From Clostridiales bacterium DTU089 (GTDB lineage Bacteria > Bacillota > Clostridia > Oscillospirales > Acutalibacteraceae), in the NCBI GenBank assembly GCA_001513045.1, contig LFSB01000050.1, positions 1 to 64,000 on the forward strand: a DNA stretch of 64,000 nt, read 5' to 3'. Each line of letters opens with the position of its first letter. The first letter of the stretch is position 1. A model generated the notes under the pieces. That model ran no database searches. It worked only from the letters and a program-made list of their open reading frames with translations, and was not told where the DNA came from. The position numbers were made by a program, and so were the translations under genes. Shown one piece after another: positions 1 to 7,446 of the stretch.

Positions 1-153
1 GACGCCCGACGCGTACAAGGGTACGCGAGTTCGGCGGCGAAAAACGTTCTATGCGTGAATACATTAACGGATTTTAATAAGATTGCGTGCAGTGTGCGTT
101 TTCTCGACGTCCGACGCGTACAAGGGTACGCGAGTTCGGCGGCGAAAAACGTG
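1..153. repeat. Two copies of a palindromic intergenic repeat
   Basis: A block of about 48 bp at 1-48 recurs at 106-153 with one or two differences, an offset of 105 bp. Each copy holds GCGTAC and GTACGC around a 4-nt loop. The second copy extends into an imperfect inverted repeat of roughly 55 bp (arms beginning GCGTTTT and ending AAAAACGT). The first copy is cut by the window edge, so more copies may lie outside. It sits just downstream of purC and has no coding signal. It may act as a terminator or be a REP/MITE-like element. Confidence 0.7.
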
Positions 154-176
154 CAATGTGCGTGATATTATTAAAA

Positions 177-887
177 TCACTCCCCCAGAAGGCGCTTGAG
201 AATTTCTTTATATGCATCCTCTACGCCTCCGAGATCGCGGCGAAAACGATCCTTGTCAAGCTTTTCACCGGTTACGGAATCCCAGAAGCGGCAGGTATCG
301 GGAGAAATTTCGTCCGCAAGAACTATGGTGCCGTCGGAGGTCTTGCCGAATTCGAGCTTGAAGTCTATAAGCTCTATGTTGAGGTCGGCAAGATAATCGG
401 AGAGAATTTTGTTTATTTTCAGGGAATAATCCGCAATCAGCTTCACCTCCGCATCGGTTGCCCAGCCCATTGCGGCGATGTGATATTCGTTGACCATCGG
501 GTCACCGAGTGCATCATCCTTGTAGCAGTACTCAAGCACCGTTTTGCCGAGCTTAACACCCTCATCAACGCCGAGGCGCTTTGCGAGAGAGCCTGCCGCA
601 ATGTTTCTGACTATGACCTCAAGGGGAACAATTTTCACCTTTTTTACAAGCGTCTCGCGCTCGGAAAGCTCCTCAACAAAATGTGTGGGAATGCCCTGCT
701 TTTCAAGCAGCTTCATAAGATGGTTTGTGACGCGGTTGTTTATTACACCCTTGCCGACTATCGTGCCCTTCTTGACACCGTTAAATGCCGTAGCATCGTC
801 CTTATAATCGACAATGCAATAGTTTTCGTCATCTGTTGCGAACACTTTTTTTGCCTTTCCCTCGTAAAGCTGAACAGTCTTTTTCAT
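177..887 (-). CDS. purC: Phosphoribosylaminoimidazole-succinocarboxamide synthase (SAICAR synthetase)
   Basis: Joins aspartate to CAIR with ATP in de novo purine synthesis, giving SAICAR in the cytoplasm. The 236-residue length is normal for the single-domain bacterial enzyme. Visible signatures are the N-terminal YEGKAKKVF nucleotide-binding strand (residues 8-16), [13 protein letters not shown] (88-100), IDFKLEFG (174-181) and [12 protein letters not shown] (192-203). The start has an AGGAG ribosome site. It lies 13 bp behind purE on the same strand, so the two form a purE-purC operon carrying consecutive pathway steps. It ends in TGA. Confidence 0.97.
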   Translation of the reverse strand: MKKTVQLYEGKAKKVFATDDENYCIVDYKDDATAFNGVKKGTIVGKGVINNRVTNHLMKLLEKQGIPTHFVEELSERETLVKKVKIVPLEVIVRNIAAGSLAKRLGVDEGVKLGKTVLEYCYKDDALGDPMVNEYHIAAMGWATDAEVKLIADYSLKINKILSDYLADLNIELIDFKLEFGKTSDGTIVLADEISPDTCRFWDSVTGEKLDKDRFRRDLGGVEDAYKEILKRLLGE

Positions 888-900
888 TTTTGTTGTCTCC

Positions 901-1398
901 TTATATATTTGATAATTCGTTCTGAAGCTTCTCGTTTTTCTCCGCTATTGCCTGAGCCATGGCTATGCGCTGAGCATCAAGGGCGTTTGCAAGTGACGCA
1001 TCCTCAACGGCAAGAATCTGCACCGCAAGAACAGCGGCATTTGCAGCACCGTCAACCGCAACCGTTGCTACCGGTATGCCGGAGGGCATCTGAACGGTTG
1101 AAAGCAGCGCGTCAAGCCCCTCAAAGGCCGAGGATTTTACCGGAATGCCGATTACAGGCAGTGTTGTGTTTGCCGCAATGGCTCCCGCAAGATGAGCCGC
1201 CATTCCCGCCGCTGCGATTATTACGCCGAAGCCGTCGGCACGCGCATTTTTTGCAAACTTCGAAGCCTCCAGAGGAGTGCGGTGGGCGGACATAACCCTC
1301 GCCTCGAACCCGACACCGTATTTTTTCAGCACCTCAAGAGCACCCTTGACCTTAGGGAAATCGCTGTCGCTTCCCATGATGACGGCGACCTTTTTCAT
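901..1398 (-). CDS. purE: N5-carboxyaminoimidazole ribonucleotide mutase (class I PurE)
   Basis: Interconverts N5-CAIR and CAIR, the step before PurC. The protein is about 165 residues, typical for class I PurE. It shows GSDSD at 9-13 (substrate phosphate binding), SAHRTP at 37-42 with the likely catalytic His39, and the glycine/alanine-rich GMAAHLAG loop. I chose the ATG at 1398, giving an [13 protein letters not shown] start as in homologues; another ATG lies three codons upstream. First gene of the purEC operon, directly behind the leader with a terminator at 1424-1455, so attenuation or readthrough from that leader is possible. Confidence 0.95.
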   Translation of the reverse strand: MKKVAVIMGSDSDFPKVKGALEVLKKYGVGFEARVMSAHRTPLEASKFAKNARADGFGVIIAAAGMAAHLAGAIAANTTLPVIGIPVKSSAFEGLDALLSTVQMPSGIPVATVAVDGAANAAVLAVQILAVEDASLANALDAQRIAMAQAIAEKNEKLQNELSNI

Positions 1399-1423
1399 TC
1401 TCACCACTGCCTTTCAAAAATTA

Positions 1424-1609
1424 AAAAGGGCGCAGTATGTGCACTACGCCCTTTTGATGGTATTATATTCGGTTTTCGGGGTGTGAGTGTTCAGCGCTCT
1501 TCTCCCCGAGCAGGGTACTTTCCCGTTACAGACCGCACTTGCCCCCGTTATTTTCGGTACAAGATATGCAAGAGCCTTCACGGAAATCCCCCCTATATAG
1601 TGGAATTAT
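1424..1609 (-). ncRNA. Structured leader or small RNA upstream of purE (6S-like candidate)
   Basis: Between a clear promoter (TTGCTT-17-TAGAAT) and a strong terminator hairpin (AAAAGGGCG against CGCCCTTTT, 1424-1455) lie about 186 nt with no reading frame but several pairable arms. GCUCUU pairs with AAGAGC. CUUGUACCG pairs with CGGGGGCAAG around an A-rich loop. GGG pairs with CCC around 6 nt. TATATAGG near the 5' end can face CCGAATATA near the 3' end. The size and long rod-like layout resemble 6S RNA. The terminator just before the purE ribosome site equally suits a riboswitch. I do not see the conserved cores of purine, PRPP/ykkC, TPP, FMN or SAM-I riboswitches. Class is unassigned. Confidence 0.45.
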
Positions 1610-1615
1610 GTATAC

Positions 1616-1644
1616 ATTCTACAACCTTCCGCCTTTAAAAGCAA
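1616..1644 (-). promoter_or_regulatory. Sigma-A-type promoter for the purE leader RNA
   Basis: On the minus strand, TTGCTT (1639-1644) and TAGAAT (1616-1621) are separated by 17 bp. This predicts transcription starting near 1609, about 210 nt upstream of purE. Confidence 0.65.
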
Positions 1645-1726
1645 GCCATTTGAGGGAATAAAATATATTTCGGTGATTTATACAACTTCTCCAACACACG
1701 AAGCTGATTCTTTGAGTGTTTTGCCG

Positions 1727-3106
1727 TTAAAATGACATCTTATCGGCAAAATACGAATCAAGACCGTCAATCGGAAGACGGACCTGCTCCATGGAGTCGC
1801 GCTCACGCACGGTCACGCAGCCGTCATCGACACTCTCAAAATCGTATGTGATGCACCACGGGGTTCCCACCTCGTCCTGTCTTCTGTAACGCTTGCCGAT
1901 TGAGCCGGCATCGTCAAAATCAACCATAAACTTCTTTGAAAGCGAGTCGTAAACCTTGAGAGCGTCCTCGGAGAGCTTCTTTGAAAGAGGAAGCACCGCC
2001 GCCTTTATGGGCGCAACCGCCGGATTGAGATGAAGCACAACGCGGGTGTCGCCCTTTTCGGCATCGACAACCTCCTCATCGTATGCTTCGCACAGAAGCG
2101 CAAGCACGGTACGGTCAAGGCCGTAGGTCGATTCGATTATATACGGCACGAACTTCTCGTTTGTATTCGGGTCCATATATTCGATTTTCTGACCGCTGTA
2201 TTCCTGATGACGTGTAAGGTCAAAATCCGTACGGTTATGAGTGCCGTTGACCTCGCCCCAGCCGAACGGGAACAGGAATTCTATATCGCATGCCGCCTTC
2301 GCGTAATGTGCAAGCTTCTCATGGTCATGATAGCGGAGATTTTCCTCTTTTATGCCGAGATCCATATAATATTTCTTGCCGAACTGCTTGAAATAGTCAT
2401 ACAGCTCGTTGTCGGTGCCTTCCTTGCAGAAGGTCTGGAACTCCATCTGTTCAAACTCGATGGTGCGGAAGGTGAAATTGCCGGGGGTTATCTCGTTACG
2501 GAACGCCTTACCTATCTGACCGATGCTGAAGGGCAGCTTCGCGCGCATTGTACGCTGAACATTGAGGAAGTTGACGTACTCGCCCTGAGCGTTTTCGGGG
2601 CGCAGATATATGACACTCTTGCTGTCATTGGTTACGCCGCGGAAGGTCTGGAACATGAGGTTGAACTCACGGATATCGGTGAAATTCGATTTGCCGCAGT
2701 TCGGGCAGGTAATATTGTTTGCCTTGATGTACTCGAACATTTCGGGCTTTGTCATGGCGTCGGGGTGTGCATCGGGATTGAAGCTCTCAATGAGGTTGTC
2801 CGCACGGTGGCGCATCTTGCACTCCTTGCAGTCGAGCAGCGGGTCGGAGAAGCTCGCAACATGGCCTGACGCCTCCCACACACGCGGGTGCATGAGTATG
2901 TCCGCATCAAGCTCGTAGCTGTTGATGCGCTCCTGAATGAAGCGCTTGCGCCACAAATCCTTAACATTGTTTTTCATGCGCGTGCCGAGCGGGCCGTAAT
3001 CCCATGTGTTGGCGAGTCCGCCGTATATTTCGCTTCCGGGGAAGATGAAGCCTCTGCCCTTGCACAGGGCAACGATTTTGTCCATTGTTTTTTCGGTATT
3101 GAGCAT
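1727..3106 (-). CDS. glyS: Glycyl-tRNA synthetase, dimeric (alpha2) class II type
   Basis: Charges tRNA-Gly with glycine using ATP. The 459-residue chain begins with the usual KIVALCKGRGFIFPGSEIYG motif and continues with YGPLGTRMKNNVK, the alpha2-type GlyRS signature. Class II catalytic motifs follow, including FRNEITP and the FEQMEFQTF segment. Several Cys pairs (CKECKMRH, CPNCGKSNF) suggest a zinc-binding insertion. The ATG at 3106 is preceded by AAAGGATG; a longer open frame upstream has no support. It has its own promoter and no T-box in its roughly 50-nt leader. Eukaryote-like alpha2 GlyRS instead of alpha2beta2 is seen in part of the Clostridia. Confidence 0.96.
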   Translation of the reverse strand: MLNTEKTMDKIVALCKGRGFIFPGSEIYGGLANTWDYGPLGTRMKNNVKDLWRKRFIQERINSYELDADILMHPRVWEASGHVASFSDPLLDCKECKMRHRADNLIESFNPDAHPDAMTKPEMFEYIKANNITCPNCGKSNFTDIREFNLMFQTFRGVTNDSKSVIYLRPENAQGEYVNFLNVQRTMRAKLPFSIGQIGKAFRNEITPGNFTFRTIEFEQMEFQTFCKEGTDNELYDYFKQFGKKYYMDLGIKEENLRYHDHEKLAHYAKAACDIEFLFPFGWGEVNGTHNRTDFDLTRHQEYSGQKIEYMDPNTNEKFVPYIIESTYGLDRTVLALLCEAYDEEVVDAEKGDTRVVLHLNPAVAPIKAAVLPLSKKLSEDALKVYDSLSKKFMVDFDDAGSIGKRYRRQDEVGTPWCITYDFESVDDGCVTVRERDSMEQVRLPIDGLDSYFADKMSF

Positions 3107-3164
3107 ATTATTTTCATCCTTTCGCGGAAATTTTCTCAAGCAGAGATAGCCGCAACAGACTTTT

Positions 3165-3192
3165 ATTATATAACAATAAGTATTTTTGTCAA
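3165..3192 (-). promoter_or_regulatory. Sigma-A promoter of glyS
   Basis: A consensus TTGACA (3187-3192) and TATAAT (3165-3170) with a 16-bp spacer lie on the minus strand. Predicted start near 3158, leaving a leader of about 50 nt. Confidence 0.8.
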
Positions 3193-3268
3193 GTCTTGCA
3201 GGGCATTGATTTTTCGGGCGACATCTGTTAATATAGGTCCGTATCCAAATCAGAAAAGAGGAAAACAA

Positions 3269-4054
3269 ATGATAAACGTAAAAACGGATTTCGGAGCCGC
3301 CGGCGACGGCGTGACAAACGACACTCTTGCGCTGCAAAACGCACTCGACAGCGTGCGCGACGGCGGAGAAATATTTTTCCCGAAGGGTGTATATCTGCTT
3401 ACGGCGTGCCTGATTTTTTATTCACATCAAACCCTCAAATTCGAGCAGGGCGCAACGCTCAAGCGCGGAGACGAGGAGCAGAAATATCTGCTTGCAAGCT
3501 ATACAACCGAGGAGCAAACCGGCTACACCGCCTGCTGTGACGCGGTTATTGACGGCGCGACCTTTGACGGAGATGCCGACATCGAGATGCGCATTACAAT
3601 GATGAACACCTGCCACGCGAAAAATATTACCATACGCAACTGCACCTTCCGCAACGGCTGCTTCTGGCACTATATAGAGTGCAACTCCACCGAGCACGGA
3701 ATAATTCATGACTGCGTGTTTGAAAGCTCCTACTCCTCGGATTACGAGAAGGGCGAGATGATACAGTTCGATTTCTCCATCATAGGCAACTACGGACCGG
3801 TTGAGGATGTGCACGGAAACGAGATTAAATTCGCGTCCGATTCCACCGTATGCCATGACATGGAGGTATACAACTGCAAATTCTACGGCTACGGCTTCGC
3901 CCCTGCAATAGGCAATCACGGTGACGCGCCTCACAACAATATACGGATTCATAACAATGAGTTTATCGGCTCATTCGGTCACAGAGGCCCTGTGAATTTC
4001 GTGCCGAAAACCTATGATGTTAAGCTGTACGACAACATCGAAAAGCCCGAATAA
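3269..4054 (+). CDS. Right-handed beta-helix (pectate lyase-like) protein
   Basis: A 261-residue protein starting INVKTDFGAAGDGVTND, the hallmark N-terminus of phage-tail-spike/pectate-lyase-3 and GH28-like beta-helix proteins. A run of helix-rung repeats follows (for example NITIRNCTFRNG, GIIHDCVFESS, DMEVYNCKFYG, NIRIHNNEFIG). Likely role is binding or cleaving a polysaccharide, but I cannot place catalytic residues with confidence. There is no signal peptide, so it appears cytoplasmic unless exported otherwise. The ATG at 3269 follows GAGGAAAACAA. It is a lone plus-strand gene divergent from glyS and convergent with the hydrolase at 4094, sharing a bidirectional terminator. Confidence 0.8.
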   Translation: MINVKTDFGAAGDGVTNDTLALQNALDSVRDGGEIFFPKGVYLLTACLIFYSHQTLKFEQGATLKRGDEEQKYLLASYTTEEQTGYTACCDAVIDGATFDGDADIEMRITMMNTCHAKNITIRNCTFRNGCFWHYIECNSTEHGIIHDCVFESSYSSDYEKGEMIQFDFSIIGNYGPVEDVHGNEIKFASDSTVCHDMEVYNCKFYGYGFAPAIGNHGDAPHNNIRIHNNEFIGSFGHRGPVNFVPKTYDVKLYDNIEKPE

Positions 4055-4061
4055 GCAAAGC

Positions 4062-4094
4062 AAAAAGGAACGGTCTGCACGACCGTTCCTTTTT
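4062..4094. terminator. Bidirectional terminator between convergent genes
   Basis: A perfect 14-bp stem (AAAAAGGAACGGTC at 4062-4075 against 4081-4094) with a 5-nt loop and T-rich flanks on both strands. It serves the beta-helix gene and the hydrolase gene, whose stop codon it touches. Confidence 0.9.
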
Positions 4095-5680
4095 TATTTT
4101 TTTATCTTTCCGTGATGCTTGGGCTGAAGAATGTTTTTCACCTGAGGAACCAGTATGTCAATCCAGGTATGGAAATATCTGCCTGTAAGAATACATTTCA
4201 GCGTTTCGCCCATAACCTTCGCTTTTTCGTCTATTCCGGGCACCGAATCAGGATACAGCTTTATTCTGTTGCCCTTGAAGGTGAAATACAGATGCCTTTC
4301 GGCAACAGCGGAAAGCGGTATTACACATATCTCAAGCGTGTTATCGTCATTCCAGCGCGCACTTGAGCGAACCTCAAAACGAACCTCACCCACACTTATT
4401 TCACCCGGAGCAAACGAACCGTCCATTGCTGCTCTTATTGTATTTTCCGCAGGGCCGTCCTCTTTCCAGCTCATGGTTACGCCGTCGGCATCGAACTTGA
4501 AGCTCACATCGGTTATATTTCCGCCCCGCTGCTTTGAAAAAAACACCGCCGGCATCGGAAGCACACTTACCGGAAGACCTATTGCGTTTAAAAACAGCTT
4601 GCGCCCGATTGAATACACTCTTCCGTCCAGCTGCTTTTCAAGCTCCGGACGTTTCCCGGAAACAAGCGGCTGCTTGGCGGGTATAGACACCGCCGCACCC
4701 TCAGCCTCTGAATCTTCCTCAATAAACACAGCCGGCATATACTGCCAGATTATATCAAGCGTTTCCTGAAGATTCGCATGTGAACCGGTAATAACAAGAC
4801 AGGCATCATAATCCTCAAAGCAGATAGCATACTGAGAATACACGCCCTCGCAGCGGTAGGTGTTTTCCATACCCGCGCAGCGCCAGAAGCCGTAGCCGTA
4901 GCCCGCCATACTGTCGGACTTGCTTTGCGTCTGTGAGTTGTCATTCTGCTTTTTTACGGCCTCAACCGCCCATGATTCCGGAATGACCTGTACGCCGTCA
5001 AACACACCTCTGTTATGATAACAAAGTAAAAGCTTTGCTATATCCTCCGTGGTTACGCTGAGTCCCCAGCCGCCGCATTCAAAGCCCTGCGGGCAAGTCT
5101 CCCAAAAGGGAATTTCCATTCCGAGAGGCTCATACAGACGCGGCGTGAGATATTCGGTTACAGACATACCGCTCACGCGGGAGAGCATCGCCGATGCTAT
5201 ATAGTAGTTTTCATTGATATAACGCCAGAGCTGACCCGGCTCTGTTTCCCATTTTGAATCGACATAGGATTGTATCCAATCATACTCCTTGCGGTTGGTC
5301 ATTGCCGCCTTCTTGCCGCTCGTCATTGCAACAAGCTCGAGCACAGTGAGCTTTTCAAGGCGCTCATCCCCTTTTGCGGGACGATATTCGGGAAATATAT
5401 CAAGAAATTTTGTTTCGGCCGTCATCAGCCCCTCGTCAAGGGCGAAGCCTATCGCGGTTGCAAGAAAGCTCTTGCTTACGGAATAAGCCATGTGCGGCGC
5501 TTCGGGATACACCGGTGCGCGCCACGCCTCACAGGCAACCATCGAGTGGCGGATAAGCATAAAGCCGTGAACATCCACACCGCGCTCAAGCAGACCGTCA
5601 ATAAGCGCCTGAGCCTTTCGGGATGATATTCCGACACTTTCCGCCGTTTTCGCCCGGCTGAGCCTCTTTTCCTTTATCAA
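4094..5680 (-). CDS. Serine hydrolase, beta-lactamase/penicillin-binding-protein class C family (S12)
   Basis: 528 residues. The catalytic SxxK appears as SVSK near residue 68, and a Y-x-N-like motif as YINENYY near 155. The fold corresponds to the beta-lactamase/D-Ala-D-Ala carboxypeptidase/esterase group. A C-terminal region of about 180 residues is a beta-rich extension of unknown role. There is no obvious signal peptide, which argues for a cytoplasmic esterase- or amidase-like role rather than cell-wall work. The start is TTG with GGAGG 9 nt upstream. It stands alone behind the terminator of the radical SAM gene. Substrate cannot be inferred. Confidence 0.85.
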   Translation of the reverse strand: MIKEKRLSRAKTAESVGISSRKAQALIDGLLERGVDVHGFMLIRHSMVACEAWRAPVYPEAPHMAYSVSKSFLATAIGFALDEGLMTAETKFLDIFPEYRPAKGDERLEKLTVLELVAMTSGKKAAMTNRKEYDWIQSYVDSKWETEPGQLWRYINENYYIASAMLSRVSGMSVTEYLTPRLYEPLGMEIPFWETCPQGFECGGWGLSVTTEDIAKLLLCYHNRGVFDGVQVIPESWAVEAVKKQNDNSQTQSKSDSMAGYGYGFWRCAGMENTYRCEGVYSQYAICFEDYDACLVITGSHANLQETLDIIWQYMPAVFIEEDSEAEGAAVSIPAKQPLVSGKRPELEKQLDGRVYSIGRKLFLNAIGLPVSVLPMPAVFFSKQRGGNITDVSFKFDADGVTMSWKEDGPAENTIRAAMDGSFAPGEISVGEVRFEVRSSARWNDDNTLEICVIPLSAVAERHLYFTFKGNRIKLYPDSVPGIDEKAKVMGETLKCILTGRYFHTWIDILVPQVKNILQPKHHGKIKK

Positions 5681-5705
5681 TGGGGCCTACCTCCAGAAAA
5701 AAATC

Positions 5706-5744
5706 AAGCACCGGCACACGGGCTACCGTGACATTCCGGTGCTT
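5706..5744 (-). terminator. Terminator of the radical SAM gene
   Basis: AAGCACCGG and CCGGTGCTT pair across a 21-nt loop that itself contains a small hairpin. On the minus strand the stem is followed by a T-rich run. It lies just past the stop of the radical SAM gene. Confidence 0.75.
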
Positions 5745-5755
5745 TATTTTAATAA

Positions 5756-7180
5756 TTATTCAAATTCCTTGAAGTCTCTCAGACGCTTTGCCTCAACATC
5801 GCTGTAAAGGTCGATACTTCTGAGTCTCTTGGTGAGGAAACCGTGCTCCTGAGCCATTCTGTCGGCAGTTTCCTTCCAGATTTTTGCTACGTCAACAGTC
5901 TTGTTAAAGAGGACATCGTAAGACTCCGCACCCTCAAGAGCCGTGGACTTCGCGTTTGTATCGTAAAGCATCTTCTTGAGTGCGCCGGGATTATCCATAA
6001 CCGGGCACGGACGAAGCATGTTGTCGCTGAACGGCTGACGCGCTCTGTATGCCATGAACAGCGGGCTGCGAAGCGCCTCAAGCAAGGATTTTTCCTTGAT
6101 GTTGACGTTTGAATAATGAACGAAAACGCAGGGCTCGCAATCGCCGTTTGCGCTGATGTGGAAATACTGCTTACCGCCGGCTATGCAGCCGCCGACATAT
6201 TCACTGTCGTTAAAGAAATCGATTGTAAAGAGAGGCTTAGTCTCTTTAAAACGCCATTTTCTTATCTGGTCATAGAGCAGCTCTCTCTGACGGGCATCCG
6301 CCATAAGCTCGCTGCCGGCACCGTATGCCGCGGGAACATAGAGGAAATACCATGCAAAGACAACACCCTGTGAGACAAGGAAATCAGCATATTCATCGGA
6401 TGCGATAACATCTGTGTTTTCCTTTGTGCAGCAAAGCGAGGTTCCGAACGGTACGCCGCGGCTCTTGAGCCTTGCCATAGCGTCGATAACCGCCTTGTAG
6501 GTACCCTTGCCTCTGCGGGCATCCGTAGTCTCCTCCGAGCCTTCAATGGAGAAAGCGAGAAGAAGGTTGCCGACTCTGCGGACATCATCTGCAAACGCAT
6601 CGTCGCAAAGGGTTCCGTTGGTGAATGAAAGGAAAAGACAATCGGGGTTTTCTTCGCAGATGCGGATAAGGTCCTTCTTTCTCATGAGCGGCTCGCCGCC
6701 GGTATAGAGATAAGCGTATGTACCCAGCTCCTTGCCTTCTCTGATTATCTTGCAGATATCATCGTAGGTCAGCTGCTTGGTCTTGTCGTACTCTGAAGCC
6801 CAGCAACCGGTGCACTTGAGGTTGCAGGCGGTGGTTATATCCATAAGGATTGCCCACGGGACATTGCAGTCGTATTTTTCTATCGACTCGACACGCTTCT
6901 CATAGCTCTTGAAAAATGTGCTTATGATGGGTTTTACGAGCTTCTCAAGAACCTCGGGGTCCGTGTCAACTATAAGACTCTTTATAAAATCCGCCCATTT
7001 GTTGCCGGGTCTTTTCAGACCCTCCTCCAAACGGTTGAACGCTCTGAGATAAAGCTCATTGTCGGCATATTTCTTTTTGCCTTTTTCGATAAGCGCAATT
7101 GAGTTGTTGTCAAAATCCTTACGCAGATATTTGATACCCTCTTTTACAGCAATATTTACTGCTGCATCCTTCAAACCCAT
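5756..7180 (-). CDS. Radical SAM protein with C-terminal SPASM-like cysteines
   Basis: 474 residues. An N-terminal helical region of about 110 residues precedes the radical SAM core, whose cluster motif CNLKCTGC sits near 117-124, followed by YTGGEPLM (SAM-binding GGE). The C-terminal third has further cysteines (GGCIAGG, CEPCVF, RPCPVMDNPG), like the auxiliary-cluster region of SPASM proteins. It should cleave SAM to a 5'-deoxyadenosyl radical. The substrate is unknown, and no peptide precursor or partner enzyme is adjacent. Its promoter region carries two tandem TTGTTAACAA palindromes, suggesting regulation. The family is common in Clostridia but I cannot name a function. Confidence 0.85.
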   Translation of the reverse strand: MGLKDAAVNIAVKEGIKYLRKDFDNNSIALIEKGKKKYADNELYLRAFNRLEEGLKRPGNKWADFIKSLIVDTDPEVLEKLVKPIISTFFKSYEKRVESIEKYDCNVPWAILMDITTACNLKCTGCWASEYDKTKQLTYDDICKIIREGKELGTYAYLYTGGEPLMRKKDLIRICEENPDCLFLSFTNGTLCDDAFADDVRRVGNLLLAFSIEGSEETTDARRGKGTYKAVIDAMARLKSRGVPFGTSLCCTKENTDVIASDEYADFLVSQGVVFAWYFLYVPAAYGAGSELMADARQRELLYDQIRKWRFKETKPLFTIDFFNDSEYVGGCIAGGKQYFHISANGDCEPCVFVHYSNVNIKEKSLLEALRSPLFMAYRARQPFSDNMLRPCPVMDNPGALKKMLYDTNAKSTALEGAESYDVLFNKTVDVAKIWKETADRMAQEHGFLTKRLRSIDLYSDVEAKRLRDFKEFE

Positions 7181-7343
7181 AAAATCTTATCCTTTCTTTA
7201 GCAGTGCTGCCGACGGAAAAATATCCGCCACCCCTTTTGTGCCGAACCCGCTGAACAGCATAAGCTTTTTTAAAAACAGAAATTCTGCACCGTTTCTGAG
7301 TATTTCGGCAAAAAACGGTACACTTCTTATACAACTGTGTGAT

Positions 7344-7389
7344 ATTATACAGGATGCCCGTTTTTAATTTGTTAACAAATTGTTAACAA
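7344..7389 (-). promoter_or_regulatory. Radical SAM gene promoter with tandem TTGTTAACAA operators
   Basis: A minus-strand TATAAT (7344-7349) lies about 165 bp upstream of the radical SAM start. Two perfect palindromes TTGTTAACAA occupy 7369-7378 and 7380-7389, one DNA turn apart, over the expected -35 region. Read together they contain TTGTTAA-N7-TTAACAA, close to a Rex box but with a longer spacer. Regulator identity is inference. The rest of the 266-bp gap (7181-7446) shows nothing else clear. Confidence 0.5.
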
Positions 7390-7446
7390 ATCCTTAACCT
7401 AAGCAATCTTCCACACATTATAAAAGAATTGTCGGAAATTTTCCGC

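Noticed and set aside
87..1295. 402-codon open frame on the plus strand across purC and purE
   Set aside because: Antisense to two certain genes and without codon or family support; a shadow of their codon use.
1456..1609. Purine or PRPP riboswitch before purE
   Set aside because: The conserved cores of these classes are not visible; kept only as an unassigned structured RNA.
3107..3164. Gly T-box before glyS
   Set aside because: The leader from the predicted start is only about 50 nt and contains no T-box core.
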